Positions 36,055 to 45,102 of a DNA stretch of 64,000 nucleotides are shown piece after piece (the first letter of the stretch is position 1; every line of letters begins with the position of its first letter). The DNA is taken from NCBI RefSeq assembly GCF_900101495.1, contig NZ_FMUS01000001.1:62001-126000 (forward strand), written 5' to 3'. This DNA comes from Alkaliphilus peptidifermentans DSM 18978 (GTDB taxonomy: Bacteria; Bacillota; Clostridia; Peptostreptococcales; Natronincolaceae). The position numbers and the translations under genes were made by a program. The notes under the pieces were generated by a model. The model made no database searches. It had not been told where the DNA came from and worked only from the letters and a program-made list of their open reading frames with translations.

Positions 36055-36795
36055 CTATAGATAATAAATTACATTTCGATATTCATTAAAAATTTTATTA
36101 TTGTGTTGGTCTCCACCATCGATATTGGCACTATATAAAATGGGTGGATGGATATTTTTTCCCATTAATATTTCAGCTGCAGCGGCTACAATGCTATTTG
36201 CTATGGCAGCACCAACCACAGTAGAGCTTGGGCTTACCTTTTGTGGCAATCCTTTAATTTCTACACAAGCATCTCCCTTTTCCCCATGGTTATCGATGAC
36301 CACCTGGGCCAAATCCATAAGCTTTTTTCCAGAGGGATGCCTGGACTCTACCCCAGAGGAATAGGCCACATTGCTTATGGCAATCAACTTAGCACCCTGC
36401 TCCCTGGCCTTTAATGCAAAATCAATCATTACTGGATTTCTGCCGGATACGGAGTGACAAAGAATCACATCCCCCTTCCGAAGGGGAGTTTTTTCTGCTA
36501 TGGCTTCACCATATCCTATAAGCCGCTCCATCCTACTGGTAAAGGTAATTGGGCGAGTATTCAGCATAAGGGATGACTCTAAAATGGGATTAATAACTGC
36601 CAGCCCACCAGCTCTGTAGAATAGTTCCTCTGTGAGAATTCCTGCGTGGGATGCCCCAAATACAAATATACTTTGTTTATTTTCAACGGCTTCACAAAAT
36701 AATGATACTGCCTTTTCAATATTTTCCTTTTCTTCTGATTGTACTTTTTCAAGAATTTCTATTATTTTACTGAAATAAGTAAGATGCGCCTTCAT
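36055..36795 (-). CDS. SIS-domain sugar isomerase-like protein (UPF0309 type)
   Basis: A 246-residue cytoplasmic SIS-fold protein. Phosphosugar-binding segments are FVFGASHAGILTEELFYRAGG (about residues 40-60), ILCHSVSGRNPVMIDFA and LIAISN. The family is annotated as sugar isomerase or phosphosugar-binding protein without a fixed substrate. It is the last gene of the PTS operon, 12 nt after the IIC gene and with AAAGGGAGG before the ATG, so it most likely handles the sugar phosphate delivered by that transporter. Confidence 0.82.
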   Translation of the reverse strand: MKAHLTYFSKIIEILEKVQSEEKENIEKAVSLFCEAVENKQSIFVFGASHAGILTEELFYRAGGLAVINPILESSLMLNTRPITFTSRMERLIGYGEAIAEKTPLRKGDVILCHSVSGRNPVMIDFALKAREQGAKLIAISNVAYSSGVESRHPSGKKLMDLAQVVIDNHGEKGDACVEIKGLPQKVSPSSTVVGAAIANSIVAAAAEILMGKNIHPPILYSANIDGGDQHNNKIFNEYRNVIYYL

Positions 36796-36807
36796 CAGAA
36801 CCTCCCT

Positions 36808-38061
36808 TTAAAAAGCTCCTAATAATCTAGCAATATACTGGCTGACAGTCCCCCATAGGGAAAGATCATTTCCACCGAATATTAGTATCCAGTTTTGAAT
36901 GGTATTGGAATAAATTAAAGCAGAAATCCCTACTAATCCCACCATAACAGCTCCAGAGACTGATGTTCCAATAATAGCACCCCTCAAGCCCCCTTGACCT
37001 TCTCCTATTACAGCAGCAGCACCGCATTCAAAGAAGCTGGTGATTACTAAGGGAATAAGCATAATTCCAAAAATATTAAAGCTATTGGCAAGCATCACAC
37101 CTATTGTGGAAACTATCATTGCAGTAATAAAACCAAGAATAGCTGCATTGGGCTTGTAGTTAAATAAAATAGGAGCATCTAAAGCAGGAACAGAATTAGG
37201 AATAAGCTTTTCTGAAATCCCCTGGAAGGCTGGTAAAATCTGATTAACCAGCATACGTACCCCTTGCAACAGAATGACCAGACCTGCACCAAACATTAAT
37301 CCCTGATTAATGGCATAAAAGAATACAGGTTGCCCAGCATCTGCAAATGCCCCTTCCACAGTGTATCCTAAAAATGCAAACATTAAAAATACAACCATTC
37401 CACCCGTTATAGAAACCTCCTTAAAGAAGGATAATCCCTGTGGAATTTTAAGACTCTCGGTTGACCTTTCTTTATTTCCAAACCTACGGGCCAGCACACC
37501 GGATATTAATGCCAGAATCCCTGAGGGATGGCCTAAGGTAAAGGAGTTATCCTCTGTAACAGCATTGACGTAGGGTCGTAAAATCCAGGGTACTATAGAC
37601 CAATATAGGGCAGATAAAATTGCAGCAAACACTATTAATGTTATTCCACTGAGTTTACCCTCGACTCCAGCGGCTACAAAGATGAATGGAAACCACCATA
37701 GGAAATGTCCTGTTAAAAATATAGTTTTAATGGGGGTAAATCGAGCAATGAGAAGATGAAGTGCCAGCCCCAATAGCATGGCCATGCCTATTTCCCCGCC
37801 AAATTCTGCCGTGAAGGTGCCATCATTCAGACCACCGGCTACCTCTGCCCCGGCAAGCTCCTGGAAGAGATTATTAATGGGAGCAATTGACCCTACTAAA
37901 ATGCCAACTCCTTGTTGTAAAATAAACATTCCTATGGCTGCCAATAATCCTCCCTTGATGACATCTCCAATCTTTTTCCCTTGTAAACCCAGTCCTACAG
38001 CTGCAATTAGTCCAAGTAGGACAGGAGGGTTTCGAAAGACATTATCAATAATATAATTCAT
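36808..38061 (-). CDS. PTS IIC component, ascorbate (SgaT/UlaA) family
   Basis: A 417-residue permease with about eleven membrane segments. It shows the UlaA-type features GLGLQGKKIGDVIKGGLLAAIG near the N-terminus, the LTGHFLWWFPF region and NSVPALDAPILFNYKPNA in the second half. The family carries L-ascorbate and related sugars with phosphorylation by a partner IIB. The actual substrate cannot be read. GGGGGAGT precedes the ATG. The IIB gene lies 14 nt upstream. Confidence 0.85.
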   Translation of the reverse strand: MNYIIDNVFRNPPVLLGLIAAVGLGLQGKKIGDVIKGGLLAAIGMFILQQGVGILVGSIAPINNLFQELAGAEVAGGLNDGTFTAEFGGEIGMAMLLGLALHLLIARFTPIKTIFLTGHFLWWFPFIFVAAGVEGKLSGITLIVFAAILSALYWSIVPWILRPYVNAVTEDNSFTLGHPSGILALISGVLARRFGNKERSTESLKIPQGLSFFKEVSITGGMVVFLMFAFLGYTVEGAFADAGQPVFFYAINQGLMFGAGLVILLQGVRMLVNQILPAFQGISEKLIPNSVPALDAPILFNYKPNAAILGFITAMIVSTIGVMLANSFNIFGIMLIPLVITSFFECGAAAVIGEGQGGLRGAIIGTSVSGAVMVGLVGISALIYSNTIQNWILIFGGNDLSLWGTVSQYIARLLGAF

Positions 38062-38075
38062 TTGATACTCCCCCT

Positions 38076-38354
38076 TTATTTATAATTTTCTAAAAATGCC
38101 ACCACAGATTTCTTTACTTCCTCCTGATCCATATACTTTGTAATACCGTATACAGGTGACTTTGTGGCTCCTTCAAGGTCCTTTGCAATTTCCTTTGAGG
38201 TAAAAATAGCATCAGGACTGCTGCCTTTTGCTGAGGTAAGATCGGTGTTTTCCACTTCTGCATCTATTCCCAATTGTTTAAACACTCGATCTAAGGTCAT
38301 TTTCAAAACCATTGATGAACCCACACCAAAACCACAAACCGCCAGAATTTTCAT
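38076..38354 (-). CDS. PTS IIB component, SgaB/lactose-ascorbate type
   Basis: A 92-residue phosphocarrier starting MKILAVCGFGVGSSMVLKM, with the phosphorylated Cys at residue 7 in the usual P-loop. The ATG at 38354 is preferred over the one at 38372 because AGGAGGTG precedes it. It starts one base after the stop of the regulator gene, so translation is probably coupled. It passes phosphate to the IIC-bound sugar. Confidence 0.9.
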   Translation of the reverse strand: MKILAVCGFGVGSSMVLKMTLDRVFKQLGIDAEVENTDLTSAKGSSPDAIFTSKEIAKDLEGATKSPVYGITKYMDQEEVKKSVVAFLENYK

Positions 38355-38355
38355 A

Positions 38356-40290
38356 CTACACCTCCTCTTCATTTTTATGAATCATATGTATAATTTCCTG
38401 GGTAGTCCTGCTGGCAATTACATTTTTAATGTTCTCTTCCTTTCCCATAAACTCCGTCAAAGAAGCTAAGGCCCTTAAATGTGAGGAATTATCGATGGAT
38501 CCCAATACCACAAAAATGTGCACTGGTTTACCCAATAAATCTACTGGATCTTGTAATATCAGCATTGACATGCTTAACCGCTGTACTCCATCTTCAGGTC
38601 TTGCATGAGGCAAGGCAAAGTAATCTGTTAAAACAATATAGGGTCCATGTTTATACACACTTTTAATCATGGCATCCACATAGCAAGTGTCCACAGATTT
38701 ATCTTCAACCAAGGGAGCTGCTGCTGTTTTAATGGCCTCTTCCCAATCATCAGCCCTCTTTCTATGTATAATATGATTTGCTGTCAACAGTTCTTTTAAC
38801 ATGGGCTCCTCTGACTCCTTTTTCTTTAATTTATATATTTTTTGTAAAATTTCTTGTTTGAGTTTTTTTTCATTGTGGATGGTGGCATACTCTCCCACAA
38901 TAGACATCAATAAATTAATATCAATTTTGATTCCTTCTCCTCCATAGCCCATTAGCTTTTCATAGAGAAGCTGTAAATCATATTTAGTGAAGATGGGATT
39001 CACCACAATTACCTTTTCCTTCTCCTCTAAGTCCACAGTGGAAATAATAAAATCGTATTTATTGTTATACCTTATGATATCTTTGATGGGTACTGCTGCT
39101 ATAATCTGAATAAAGGGGAAGTATTCCCTTATCTGACTTTCTAAAATTTTAGATAGAATAACTCCCTTATGACAAACAATTAATACTGTTTTTTGCTGTT
39201 TCTTCTCTTTGATGGTGTCCTCTTTAAAGTAGGCTCCAAAGTAGGTGCTAATATAAGCAATCTCATCCTCTCGAATCCCCTTAAGCTCTGGAAATAACTC
39301 TAAGTCTTCCAAAATTAGCTTAGTCATTGTAAAAAGATTTTGGTACTTTTCTTTAATCTCTTCCAATAGGGGGTTGACCACCGGTATTTGAAAGCGTATA
39401 CGGTTATAGGAGGCAAGAAAATGCCCAATTAAGTTTTGCTTTAATTTTTCTTCATTCTCAATATATATGGAAGTCTTTTGTTTGAATTGCTCCACCAGCC
39501 TTGCAACGATTTTTATAATTAAATTTTCCTTTATATGGGGATTCCGATTGGACAGGGAGCTAATATATGCAGATAGATAGGCTTTTTCATATTCATTAAT
39601 TTCTATATATAAAAGTTTTTCAACATCATGAAAATATGGTAATTTTTTAGCTTCAGTACAAAAATCATACCTTTGTAAAGCAGCACCTCTTTCTATTCTA
39701 AGGGAAATAAAATCCAACAGCATTGATAGATAAAACAATGAAATATCAGTCAAATGGAGCTTAAAGCCATGATCGAATGTCAGGATTTTTAGATCTTGAA
39801 CCACAAAAAAGTCTTGGGTATCCAGATGAACTATAAAAAGCTCTCGAATCTTATTTTCATCCCCCTCCAGACGATAATATCCATCGTTACGCAAGGTAAT
39901 TCCCTGGGAGGATAGTTCTTCTTTTATAGCAGTTATAGTATTAAATATGGTGTTTTTACTGACCAGAAGCTCCTCCGCCATTTGATCTATGGTAAACTCT
40001 TCCTCCATAAATATTTTCTTCAATAGAAATGCTTTTCTTTTTACGTAGTCAAAATACATATCCTGTGGCGGTGCCTCTATAATCTCTTTAAGCTTTTTCA
40101 TATCTCCAACGAAAGTGATTTTTTTATCCACCCGCTTGACCATACCAGCGACTCTAATATAATCATTGATCTCCTGAATGGAATAGTAGAGGGTTCGTTT
40201 AGAAATCTTAAAGATTTCCAGTAGTTTTTTTAGTGTCATCCCCTCCTTGTTAAGAATTTCCTCTAGAATTTCTCGATCTCTTTCCTTCAT
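38356..40290 (-). CDS. PRD-containing transcriptional regulator with PTS IIB- and IIA-like domains
   Basis: A 644-residue BglG/MtlR-type activator. The ATG at 40290 has AAAGGAG before it. It has an N-terminal HTH (LKKLLEIFKISKRTLYYSIQ), a second wHTH, two PTS regulation domains (about residues 180-400), a IIB-like domain with VLIVCHKG (Cys), and a C-terminal IIA domain with FALPHARPEDG (phosphorylatable His). PTS-dependent phosphorylation of these domains normally sets activity. It is the first gene of its operon and probably controls its own operon. No separate IIA gene is present, so the C-terminal IIA may be the phosphate donor for IIB. Confidence 0.9.
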   Translation of the reverse strand: MKERDREILEEILNKEGMTLKKLLEIFKISKRTLYYSIQEINDYIRVAGMVKRVDKKITFVGDMKKLKEIIEAPPQDMYFDYVKRKAFLLKKIFMEEEFTIDQMAEELLVSKNTIFNTITAIKEELSSQGITLRNDGYYRLEGDENKIRELFIVHLDTQDFFVVQDLKILTFDHGFKLHLTDISLFYLSMLLDFISLRIERGAALQRYDFCTEAKKLPYFHDVEKLLYIEINEYEKAYLSAYISSLSNRNPHIKENLIIKIVARLVEQFKQKTSIYIENEEKLKQNLIGHFLASYNRIRFQIPVVNPLLEEIKEKYQNLFTMTKLILEDLELFPELKGIREDEIAYISTYFGAYFKEDTIKEKKQQKTVLIVCHKGVILSKILESQIREYFPFIQIIAAVPIKDIIRYNNKYDFIISTVDLEEKEKVIVVNPIFTKYDLQLLYEKLMGYGGEGIKIDINLLMSIVGEYATIHNEKKLKQEILQKIYKLKKKESEEPMLKELLTANHIIHRKRADDWEEAIKTAAAPLVEDKSVDTCYVDAMIKSVYKHGPYIVLTDYFALPHARPEDGVQRLSMSMLILQDPVDLLGKPVHIFVVLGSIDNSSHLRALASLTEFMGKEENIKNVIASRTTQEIIHMIHKNEEEV

Positions 40291-40348
40291 TTTAATTCTC
40301 CTTTTATTAAGCATACTATTCCTTCTGAAATTTCAAAATACCAAATTG

Positions 40349-40367
40349 TTGCACAGACTTTGCACAG
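40349..40367. promoter_or_regulatory. Direct repeat upstream of the PTS operon
   Basis: TTGCACAG occurs twice (40349-40356 and 40360-40367), 11 nt apart, i.e. on the same DNA face, about 60-78 nt before the regulator start. It may be the activator's operator; that is inference. Confidence 0.4.
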
Positions 40368-40419
40368 TAATTATTCATATATACCCTTTTCATTCATAAA
40401 CTTGACTTCGTCAGACATT

Positions 40420-40465
40420 AAAAGGATCTAATAGTTTAGGTTTACCTAATTATTAGATCCTTTTT
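40420..40465. terminator. Terminator after dctM
   Basis: AAAAGGATCTAATA (40420-40433) pairs with TATTAGATCCTTTT (40451-40464), extended inward by TTTAGG/CCTAA. T-runs flank both sides. It serves the TRAP operon on the minus strand. Confidence 0.8.
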
Positions 40466-40528
40466 ATCACATGAAAATCAATAGACTAGTAATTTTTTTC
40501 AATTCCCCTGAATAGTTCCCTTTGCTTT

Positions 40529-41803
40529 TTATCTTAAAATATTAGGTAACCATAAAGATATTTGTGGCACAAATGTAACCAGCATAAGTGTAATCAAGCT
40601 AAGAATGATAAAAGGAATTACACCTGAAACTATTCTACTTATCGGTAGTTTTGAAACACCTGATGCAACAAAGAGGTTTAGCCCAAAGGGAGGTGTAAAC
40701 ATACCTATTGCTCCATTAACCACCATAATTATACCTAAGTGAACTGGATCAATGCTAAATGCCAAGGCTAAAGGTAAAAATAACGGTGCTAAAATCATAG
40801 TGGATGATGCAGGATCAATAAACATACCTACAATCAATAATATTATATTCATCATAAGTAAAATAGCAATTTTAGAGTTACTGATGCTTATTAGAGTTTC
40901 CGCCAGAGCCTGAGGCACTTGTTGTCTAGTAAGTAACCAGGCAAATACAGAGGCTGCAGCTAATAGAACCATTACCTGTGCTGTTCCAACGGCAGATTCA
41001 ATAGCTTCTTTCATTAGTGATTTAATATTTAAATCTTTATATATAAATAGTGATACAAATATGGCATATACTGCAGCCACCGCAGCAGCCTCTGTTGGTG
41101 TGAAAAACCCACCATAGATTCCACCAATTATCACTACTGGTATTCCTAATGCCCAAAATGAATCTTTAAATGCAAGCCATAGCTCTTTAGGAGAAGAGGA
41201 TTTTTCCGGCTTCAGGTTATTTTTAACTGCATAGTAGTAGCTATAGCCTATAAATGCAAGTCCATATAAAATTCCTGGCCCTATTCCAGCCATAAACAAA
41301 TCTCCTACAGAAACCCCTGTTACTGAACCATATACAATCATTCCTATACTTGGTGGTATTATTACAGCCACAGCGGCACTAGAACTAATTAATCCTACAG
41401 AGAATTTTTCTTCATAGCCTGCTCGAGTTAGTGCTGGAATCATCAACCCTCCAATTGCTATAACTGTAGCAGGACTTGAACCAGAAACAGCTCCAAAAAA
41501 CATACAGGCTACTACCACTGTCATGGCAAGACCGCCCTTAAAATGTCCTACTGCAGCATTTGCCAGTTTAAGTATTCTAGCAGATAATCCTCCGCTTTTC
41601 ATAACATTGGCAGCTAATATAAAGAAGGGTACCGCCATCAAAGAAAACTTATCTATACCGGCAAACATTCTCTGGGGAACTACCTCCAACGGAATAGATG
41701 TAAACAAGCTCAATGTTATAGCAGTAGAAAAGGAAAGGGCAATATATACTGGGACAGTAAAAACCAGCAAAAAAGCTAAAATCAAAAATAAAGCAGTAAC
41801 CAT
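40529..41803 (-). CDS. dctM: TRAP transporter large permease
   Basis: A 424-residue membrane protein with about twelve helices, the channel-forming subunit of a TRAP dicarboxylate-type transporter driven by an ion gradient. Family signatures are FFGAVSGSSPATVIAIGGLM, SSAAVAVIIPPSIGMIVYG and the C-terminal GMFTPPFGLNLFVASG. Its ATG shares one base with the dctQ stop (TAATG) and GGAAGGA lies just upstream. The substrate is not evident; TRAP systems take up C4 acids, sialic acid, keto acids and others. Confidence 0.93.
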   Translation of the reverse strand: MVTALFLILAFLLVFTVPVYIALSFSTAITLSLFTSIPLEVVPQRMFAGIDKFSLMAVPFFILAANVMKSGGLSARILKLANAAVGHFKGGLAMTVVVACMFFGAVSGSSPATVIAIGGLMIPALTRAGYEEKFSVGLISSSAAVAVIIPPSIGMIVYGSVTGVSVGDLFMAGIGPGILYGLAFIGYSYYYAVKNNLKPEKSSSPKELWLAFKDSFWALGIPVVIIGGIYGGFFTPTEAAAVAAVYAIFVSLFIYKDLNIKSLMKEAIESAVGTAQVMVLLAAASVFAWLLTRQQVPQALAETLISISNSKIAILLMMNIILLIVGMFIDPASSTMILAPLFLPLALAFSIDPVHLGIIMVVNGAIGMFTPPFGLNLFVASGVSKLPISRIVSGVIPFIILSLITLMLVTFVPQISLWLPNILR

Positions 41804-42285
41804 TATTCCTTCCCTCCTCTAATACACTTAATAGAATCAACTAATTTTTCTGAATATCTAATAAGCATTAATAGCCCACCCAAAGGCATTGCCCCATAGA
41901 TATAGATCATTGGTACTCCTAGAGTAGAACTAATTTGCCCTGTAGAATATACCCTATAGGTTATCTTGAAGGCTTGATATGTAAATAAAGCTGTGAAAAT
42001 TATTGAAATTAGTATAACTATAGATGAAAGTATGTTTTTCCCTTTTTTAGGTAGAAAAGCCGTAATTGCATCTACTCCTATATGTGCTCCTTTATAGATA
42101 CATACACTGGCACCAACAAATGTTACCCATACAATACCATACCTGGCAAATTCTTCAGCCCAATCCAAAGACATATTTATTCGTCTTAATATAACGTTTA
42201 TAAATAGAATAAATGTGATTGTTAATAACAATGATCCAATAAACCACTGTTCGATCGTGCTTAATATCCTATTTAATGACTTCAT
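41803..42285 (-). CDS. dctQ: TRAP transporter small permease
   Basis: A 160-residue protein with four membrane helices, the small subunit that joins DctM. The family motif lies around LDWAEEFARYGIVWVTFVGA (about residues 39-58), followed by KGAHIGVDAI. AAAGGAGGAG precedes the ATG. It is separated from dctP by a 241-nt hairpin-rich spacer, whereas it touches dctM. Confidence 0.92.
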   Translation of the reverse strand: MKSLNRILSTIEQWFIGSLLLTITFILFINVILRRINMSLDWAEEFARYGIVWVTFVGASVCIYKGAHIGVDAITAFLPKKGKNILSSIVILISIIFTALFTYQAFKITYRVYSTGQISSTLGVPMIYIYGAMPLGGLLMLIRYSEKLVDSIKCIRGGKE

Positions 42286-42319
42286 TTATTCTCCTCCTTT
42301 GCTAGGCTATTGTAATGAA

Positions 42320-42485
42320 CAAAAGCATTTCATGCGTTAATTATCAATGGATAAAATGCTTTTGTTTTCCAAAGGAACCCCTGAGTTCCTTAGGACGCTT
42401 CGCTGTATCCTCCTCATTAATCATAAGGGGGACCGCCCCCTTAACAACCCCGTATTTAATAGGAAAGTAGGACTTTCCTATTAAA
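42320..42485. other. Cluster of hairpins in the dctP-dctQ spacer
   Basis: Three strong stems can be drawn before the terminator: CAAAAGCATTT/AAATGCTTTTG (42320/42354), TAAGGGGG/CCCCCTTA (42424/42436) and a 14-bp stem at 42455-42468/42472-42485, plus a smaller AAGGAAC/GTTCCTT (42372/42385). No coding sequence is seen. The structures could stabilise dctP mRNA. Confidence 0.65.
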
Positions 42486-42488
42486 TAA

Positions 42489-42524
42489 AAAAGGATGACT
42501 AGAATGCCTCCAGTCATCCTTTTA
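42489..42524 (-). terminator. Intra-operon terminator between dctP and dctQ
   Basis: On the minus strand AAAGGATGACT pairs with AGTCATCCTTT and is followed by TTTATTTAA, three bases past the dctP stop. Partial readthrough would give more DctP than DctQM. Confidence 0.8.
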
Positions 42525-42526
42525 AT

Positions 42527-43573
42527 CTAATTATTTAATCTATCGATTTCTTCATATGTTTTATCCAGAATATCATCACCAAATAGCTTTCTATATTCAT
42601 CATGGACAGAGCGTGTAGCATCTCTCATTACATTTCGCTCCTGCTCTGTTAAATGAATAATGGTTGTACCTGACTCTTCAATAGTTTTTAAGTAAGCTAC
42701 TTCTTCCTCTTGAACAGCTGCCCTTTGCCATTGTGCAACATCTCTTCCTGTGCTTACTAAAATTTCTTGAATATCTTCTGGTAAAGAATTAAACCAGCTG
42801 TTACTGAATATTAATACGTGACCCAGGTAAGCATGTGAGCTTATCATTAAATAATCTTGTACCTCATAAAATTTCATATTTAAAATAGTAACAAGGGGAT
42901 TTTCCTGTCCGTCAACTACACCAAGTTGTAGAGAATTATAAAGCTCTGAAAAATCAATTGGTACAGGATTTGACCCAAGAGCCCTAAACTGATTCATGAT
43001 TATTGGACTTTCCATAGTTCTAAACTTAACACCTCTAAAATCTTCTATACTCCTTAATTCATTATTTGCAGTAAAATGCTTAAATCCATCTTCGTAGAAG
43101 GCAATACCTTTAACCTGTTGACTTTCTAGATTGTGCAACAATTCATCTCCAACCTTACCATCCATTATTTGATATGCAATTTCTCTAGTAGGAAATAAAA
43201 AAGGCAGGTCAAAAAGCTGTAACTCAGGTGCAAAACCACTTATTCTGGCAGTGGGTACTAGAGCAATCTCCTGTGTCCCCATTTGTAACCCTTCAAACAT
43301 TTCACGGGCACTACCCAATTGACCTGATGGGAAAAGATTTACCTTTATTCTGTTATTAGATTTGGCTTCTACATCCTCTTTAAATTTTATAGCTGCTTTA
43401 TGGTGAGGTGTTTCTGGCATAAATCCGTGACCGTAGCTTATTTCAATCACTTTTTCATCTTGGTCCACTGCACTGGCATCACCAGCATCTTCCTTGCCAC
43501 AGCCTGAAAGGCTAACAATAGAAACTATTAATAGTATTACTAATCCTAAAGCTATCTTTTTCTCCTTAAACAT
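42527..43573 (-). CDS. dctP: TRAP transporter solute-binding lipoprotein
   Basis: A 348-residue lipoprotein; lipobox LSGC sits at about residue 26 after a hydrophobic signal. The DctP fold is shown by GHGFMPETPHHKAA, VNLFPSGQLGSAREMFEGLQ, KFRTMESPIIMNQFRALGSN with the conserved Arg that binds carboxylate, and LGVVDGQENPL. GGGAGGA precedes the ATG. Transcription is predicted from the sigma-54 promoter 55 nt upstream. The ligand is likely a carboxylate but is not identifiable. Confidence 0.93.
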   Translation of the reverse strand: MFKEKKIALGLVILLIVSIVSLSGCGKEDAGDASAVDQDEKVIEISYGHGFMPETPHHKAAIKFKEDVEAKSNNRIKVNLFPSGQLGSAREMFEGLQMGTQEIALVPTARISGFAPELQLFDLPFLFPTREIAYQIMDGKVGDELLHNLESQQVKGIAFYEDGFKHFTANNELRSIEDFRGVKFRTMESPIIMNQFRALGSNPVPIDFSELYNSLQLGVVDGQENPLVTILNMKFYEVQDYLMISSHAYLGHVLIFSNSWFNSLPEDIQEILVSTGRDVAQWQRAAVQEEEVAYLKTIEESGTTIIHLTEQERNVMRDATRSVHDEYRKLFGDDILDKTYEEIDRLNN

Positions 43574-43628
43574 ATTAGTATCCTCCCTTTAATCTTAGTT
43601 TGTACCTTCGATTCATCTTTGTATTATT

Positions 43629-43644
43629 GCAAATATAGTGCCAA
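43629..43644 (-). promoter_or_regulatory. Sigma-54 promoter of the TRAP operon
   Basis: On the minus strand TTGGCAC-TATAT-TTGC matches the -24/-12 consensus TTGGCAC-N5-TTGC fully, and sits 55 nt before dctP. An NtrC-type activator with GAFTGA is encoded immediately upstream. Confidence 0.9.
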
Positions 43645-43705
43645 GTTAATAATAGCAGCAATTAAGCTAAACTACCCGCTCACTTATATTGTCTTTTATA
43701 GTAAA

Positions 43706-43743
43706 ACTCTGCAAACCTTGCAGATGTGCAAATTTTGCAGAGT
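43706..43743. promoter_or_regulatory. Paired upstream activator sites for the NtrC-type regulator
   Basis: Two near-identical sites TGCAAACCTTGCA (43710-43722) and TGCAAATTTTGCA (43727-43739), centres 17 nt apart, lie within a larger inverted repeat ACTCTGCAAA...TTTGCAGAGT. They are about 90 nt upstream of the -24/-12 element, a normal enhancer distance. Confidence 0.75.
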
Positions 43744-43746
43744 CTT

Positions 43747-45102
43747 CTAATTATTATACTCCTTAATTTTATACTGCAGATTCCTTTCACTAATTCCTAA
43801 ACAATTGGCAGTTTTTCTTCTATTTCCATCATAATAATCCAGTGTATTAAGAATTATTATTTTCTCTGACTCCTTAAGATTAGTCCCTATGCTAATCTCA
43901 ATTCTATCCTTTAAGTTTACCTTGGATGGTATCTTATTAAATGTGACTATCTCTGGCAAATCATCTATTGATATTAACCGTTGATCAGCTAGTGCAACAG
44001 CCCTTTCAGCAAAATTTTCAAGCTCTCTAATATTCCCTGGATACTCGTAGTTCTCCAATGCTTTCAGAGCCTCAGGTGTAAATCCTTCAATAGATTTTTT
44101 TAGCTTTACATTATATTTATTTATAAACCACTTTAACAGTACTGGAATATCTTCTCTTCGTTCCTTTAAAGAAGGCATCTTTATAGAAATAACATTTAAA
44201 CGATAATATAAATCTTCTCTGAATTTATTATTTTTTACTTCTTGAAGTAAATCCTTGTTGGTGGCTGCAACTATTCTCACATCAACCTTCTTTGATTTTT
44301 CACTACCTAAAGGAGTTACCTGCATGTCTTCAACTATTCTAAGGATTTTTGCCTGAAGCTGTAAATCCATATCCCCTATCTCATCTAGAAACAGTGTTCC
44401 TTTATGAGCTAATTCTATTTTACCAAGCTTTTTTTTGTCGGCACCTGTAAAGGCACCTTTCTCATAACCGAATAGCTCACTTTCCAATAAGTTTGAAGGT
44501 ATTGCAGCGCAATTAACTATCTCAAGTGGCTCATTTCTTCTTTTTCCTTGAAAATGTATAGCCTTGGCTATCATATCCTTTCCCGTACCACTTTCACCGG
44601 TAATCAAAATTGTGGTGTCTATGTCTTTAACCTTTTCTATTTTTGTCAGTATGTGTTTTAGGGCAGCTGAGTTTCCCACAATCCCTTGTATGGAATATTC
44701 TTTATCAATTACCTGCCTTAAATTAGTTAAAGAGTTACTCATTCTTTTATACTTTAAAGCTTTTTCTATATATATAATAAGCTCTTCAGTATTTAATGGT
44801 TTAGTTAAATAATGAAATGCCCCTTCTTTAATTGCTTCTACAGAGGATTCAATATTTCCGTAAGCAGTCATCATTATTACTTGAGTATCCTCTTTTATAC
44901 TTTTAATCTTTTTTAGAACCTCAAGACCACTAATATTACCAATTTTCAAGTCAAGCAGTACAATATCAATAGCTGTATCATCCAATATTCCCATACCCAT
45001 TGCAACATCTTGGACAGCGTATATTTCATAATGATCTTCCAGAGCAAACTCTAAAGAATTACATATAGCCGACTCATCATCAATAATAAGTACTTTGTTC
45101 AT
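43747..45102 (-). CDS. Sigma-54-dependent response regulator, NtrC/DctD type
   Basis: A 451-residue activator. The ATG at 45102 gives MNKVLIIDDES, a clean receiver start. Receiver domain (about 1-120) has the phosphoacceptor Asp in VLLDLKIG; the AAA+ domain (about 140-370) has Walker A GESGTGKD, the sigma-54 contact motif GAFTGA and Walker B-like LFLDEIGDM; the C-terminal Fis-type HTH includes NRRKTANCLGISERNLQYKI. Its 5' end overlaps the kinase gene by 23 nt. It should bind the twin sites just past its own stop codon and open the dctP promoter. Confidence 0.95.
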   Translation of the reverse strand: MNKVLIIDDESAICNSLEFALEDHYEIYAVQDVAMGMGILDDTAIDIVLLDLKIGNISGLEVLKKIKSIKEDTQVIMMTAYGNIESSVEAIKEGAFHYLTKPLNTEELIIYIEKALKYKRMSNSLTNLRQVIDKEYSIQGIVGNSAALKHILTKIEKVKDIDTTILITGESGTGKDMIAKAIHFQGKRRNEPLEIVNCAAIPSNLLESELFGYEKGAFTGADKKKLGKIELAHKGTLFLDEIGDMDLQLQAKILRIVEDMQVTPLGSEKSKKVDVRIVAATNKDLLQEVKNNKFREDLYYRLNVISIKMPSLKERREDIPVLLKWFINKYNVKLKKSIEGFTPEALKALENYEYPGNIRELENFAERAVALADQRLISIDDLPEIVTFNKIPSKVNLKDRIEISIGTNLKESEKIIILNTLDYYDGNRRKTANCLGISERNLQYKIKEYNN

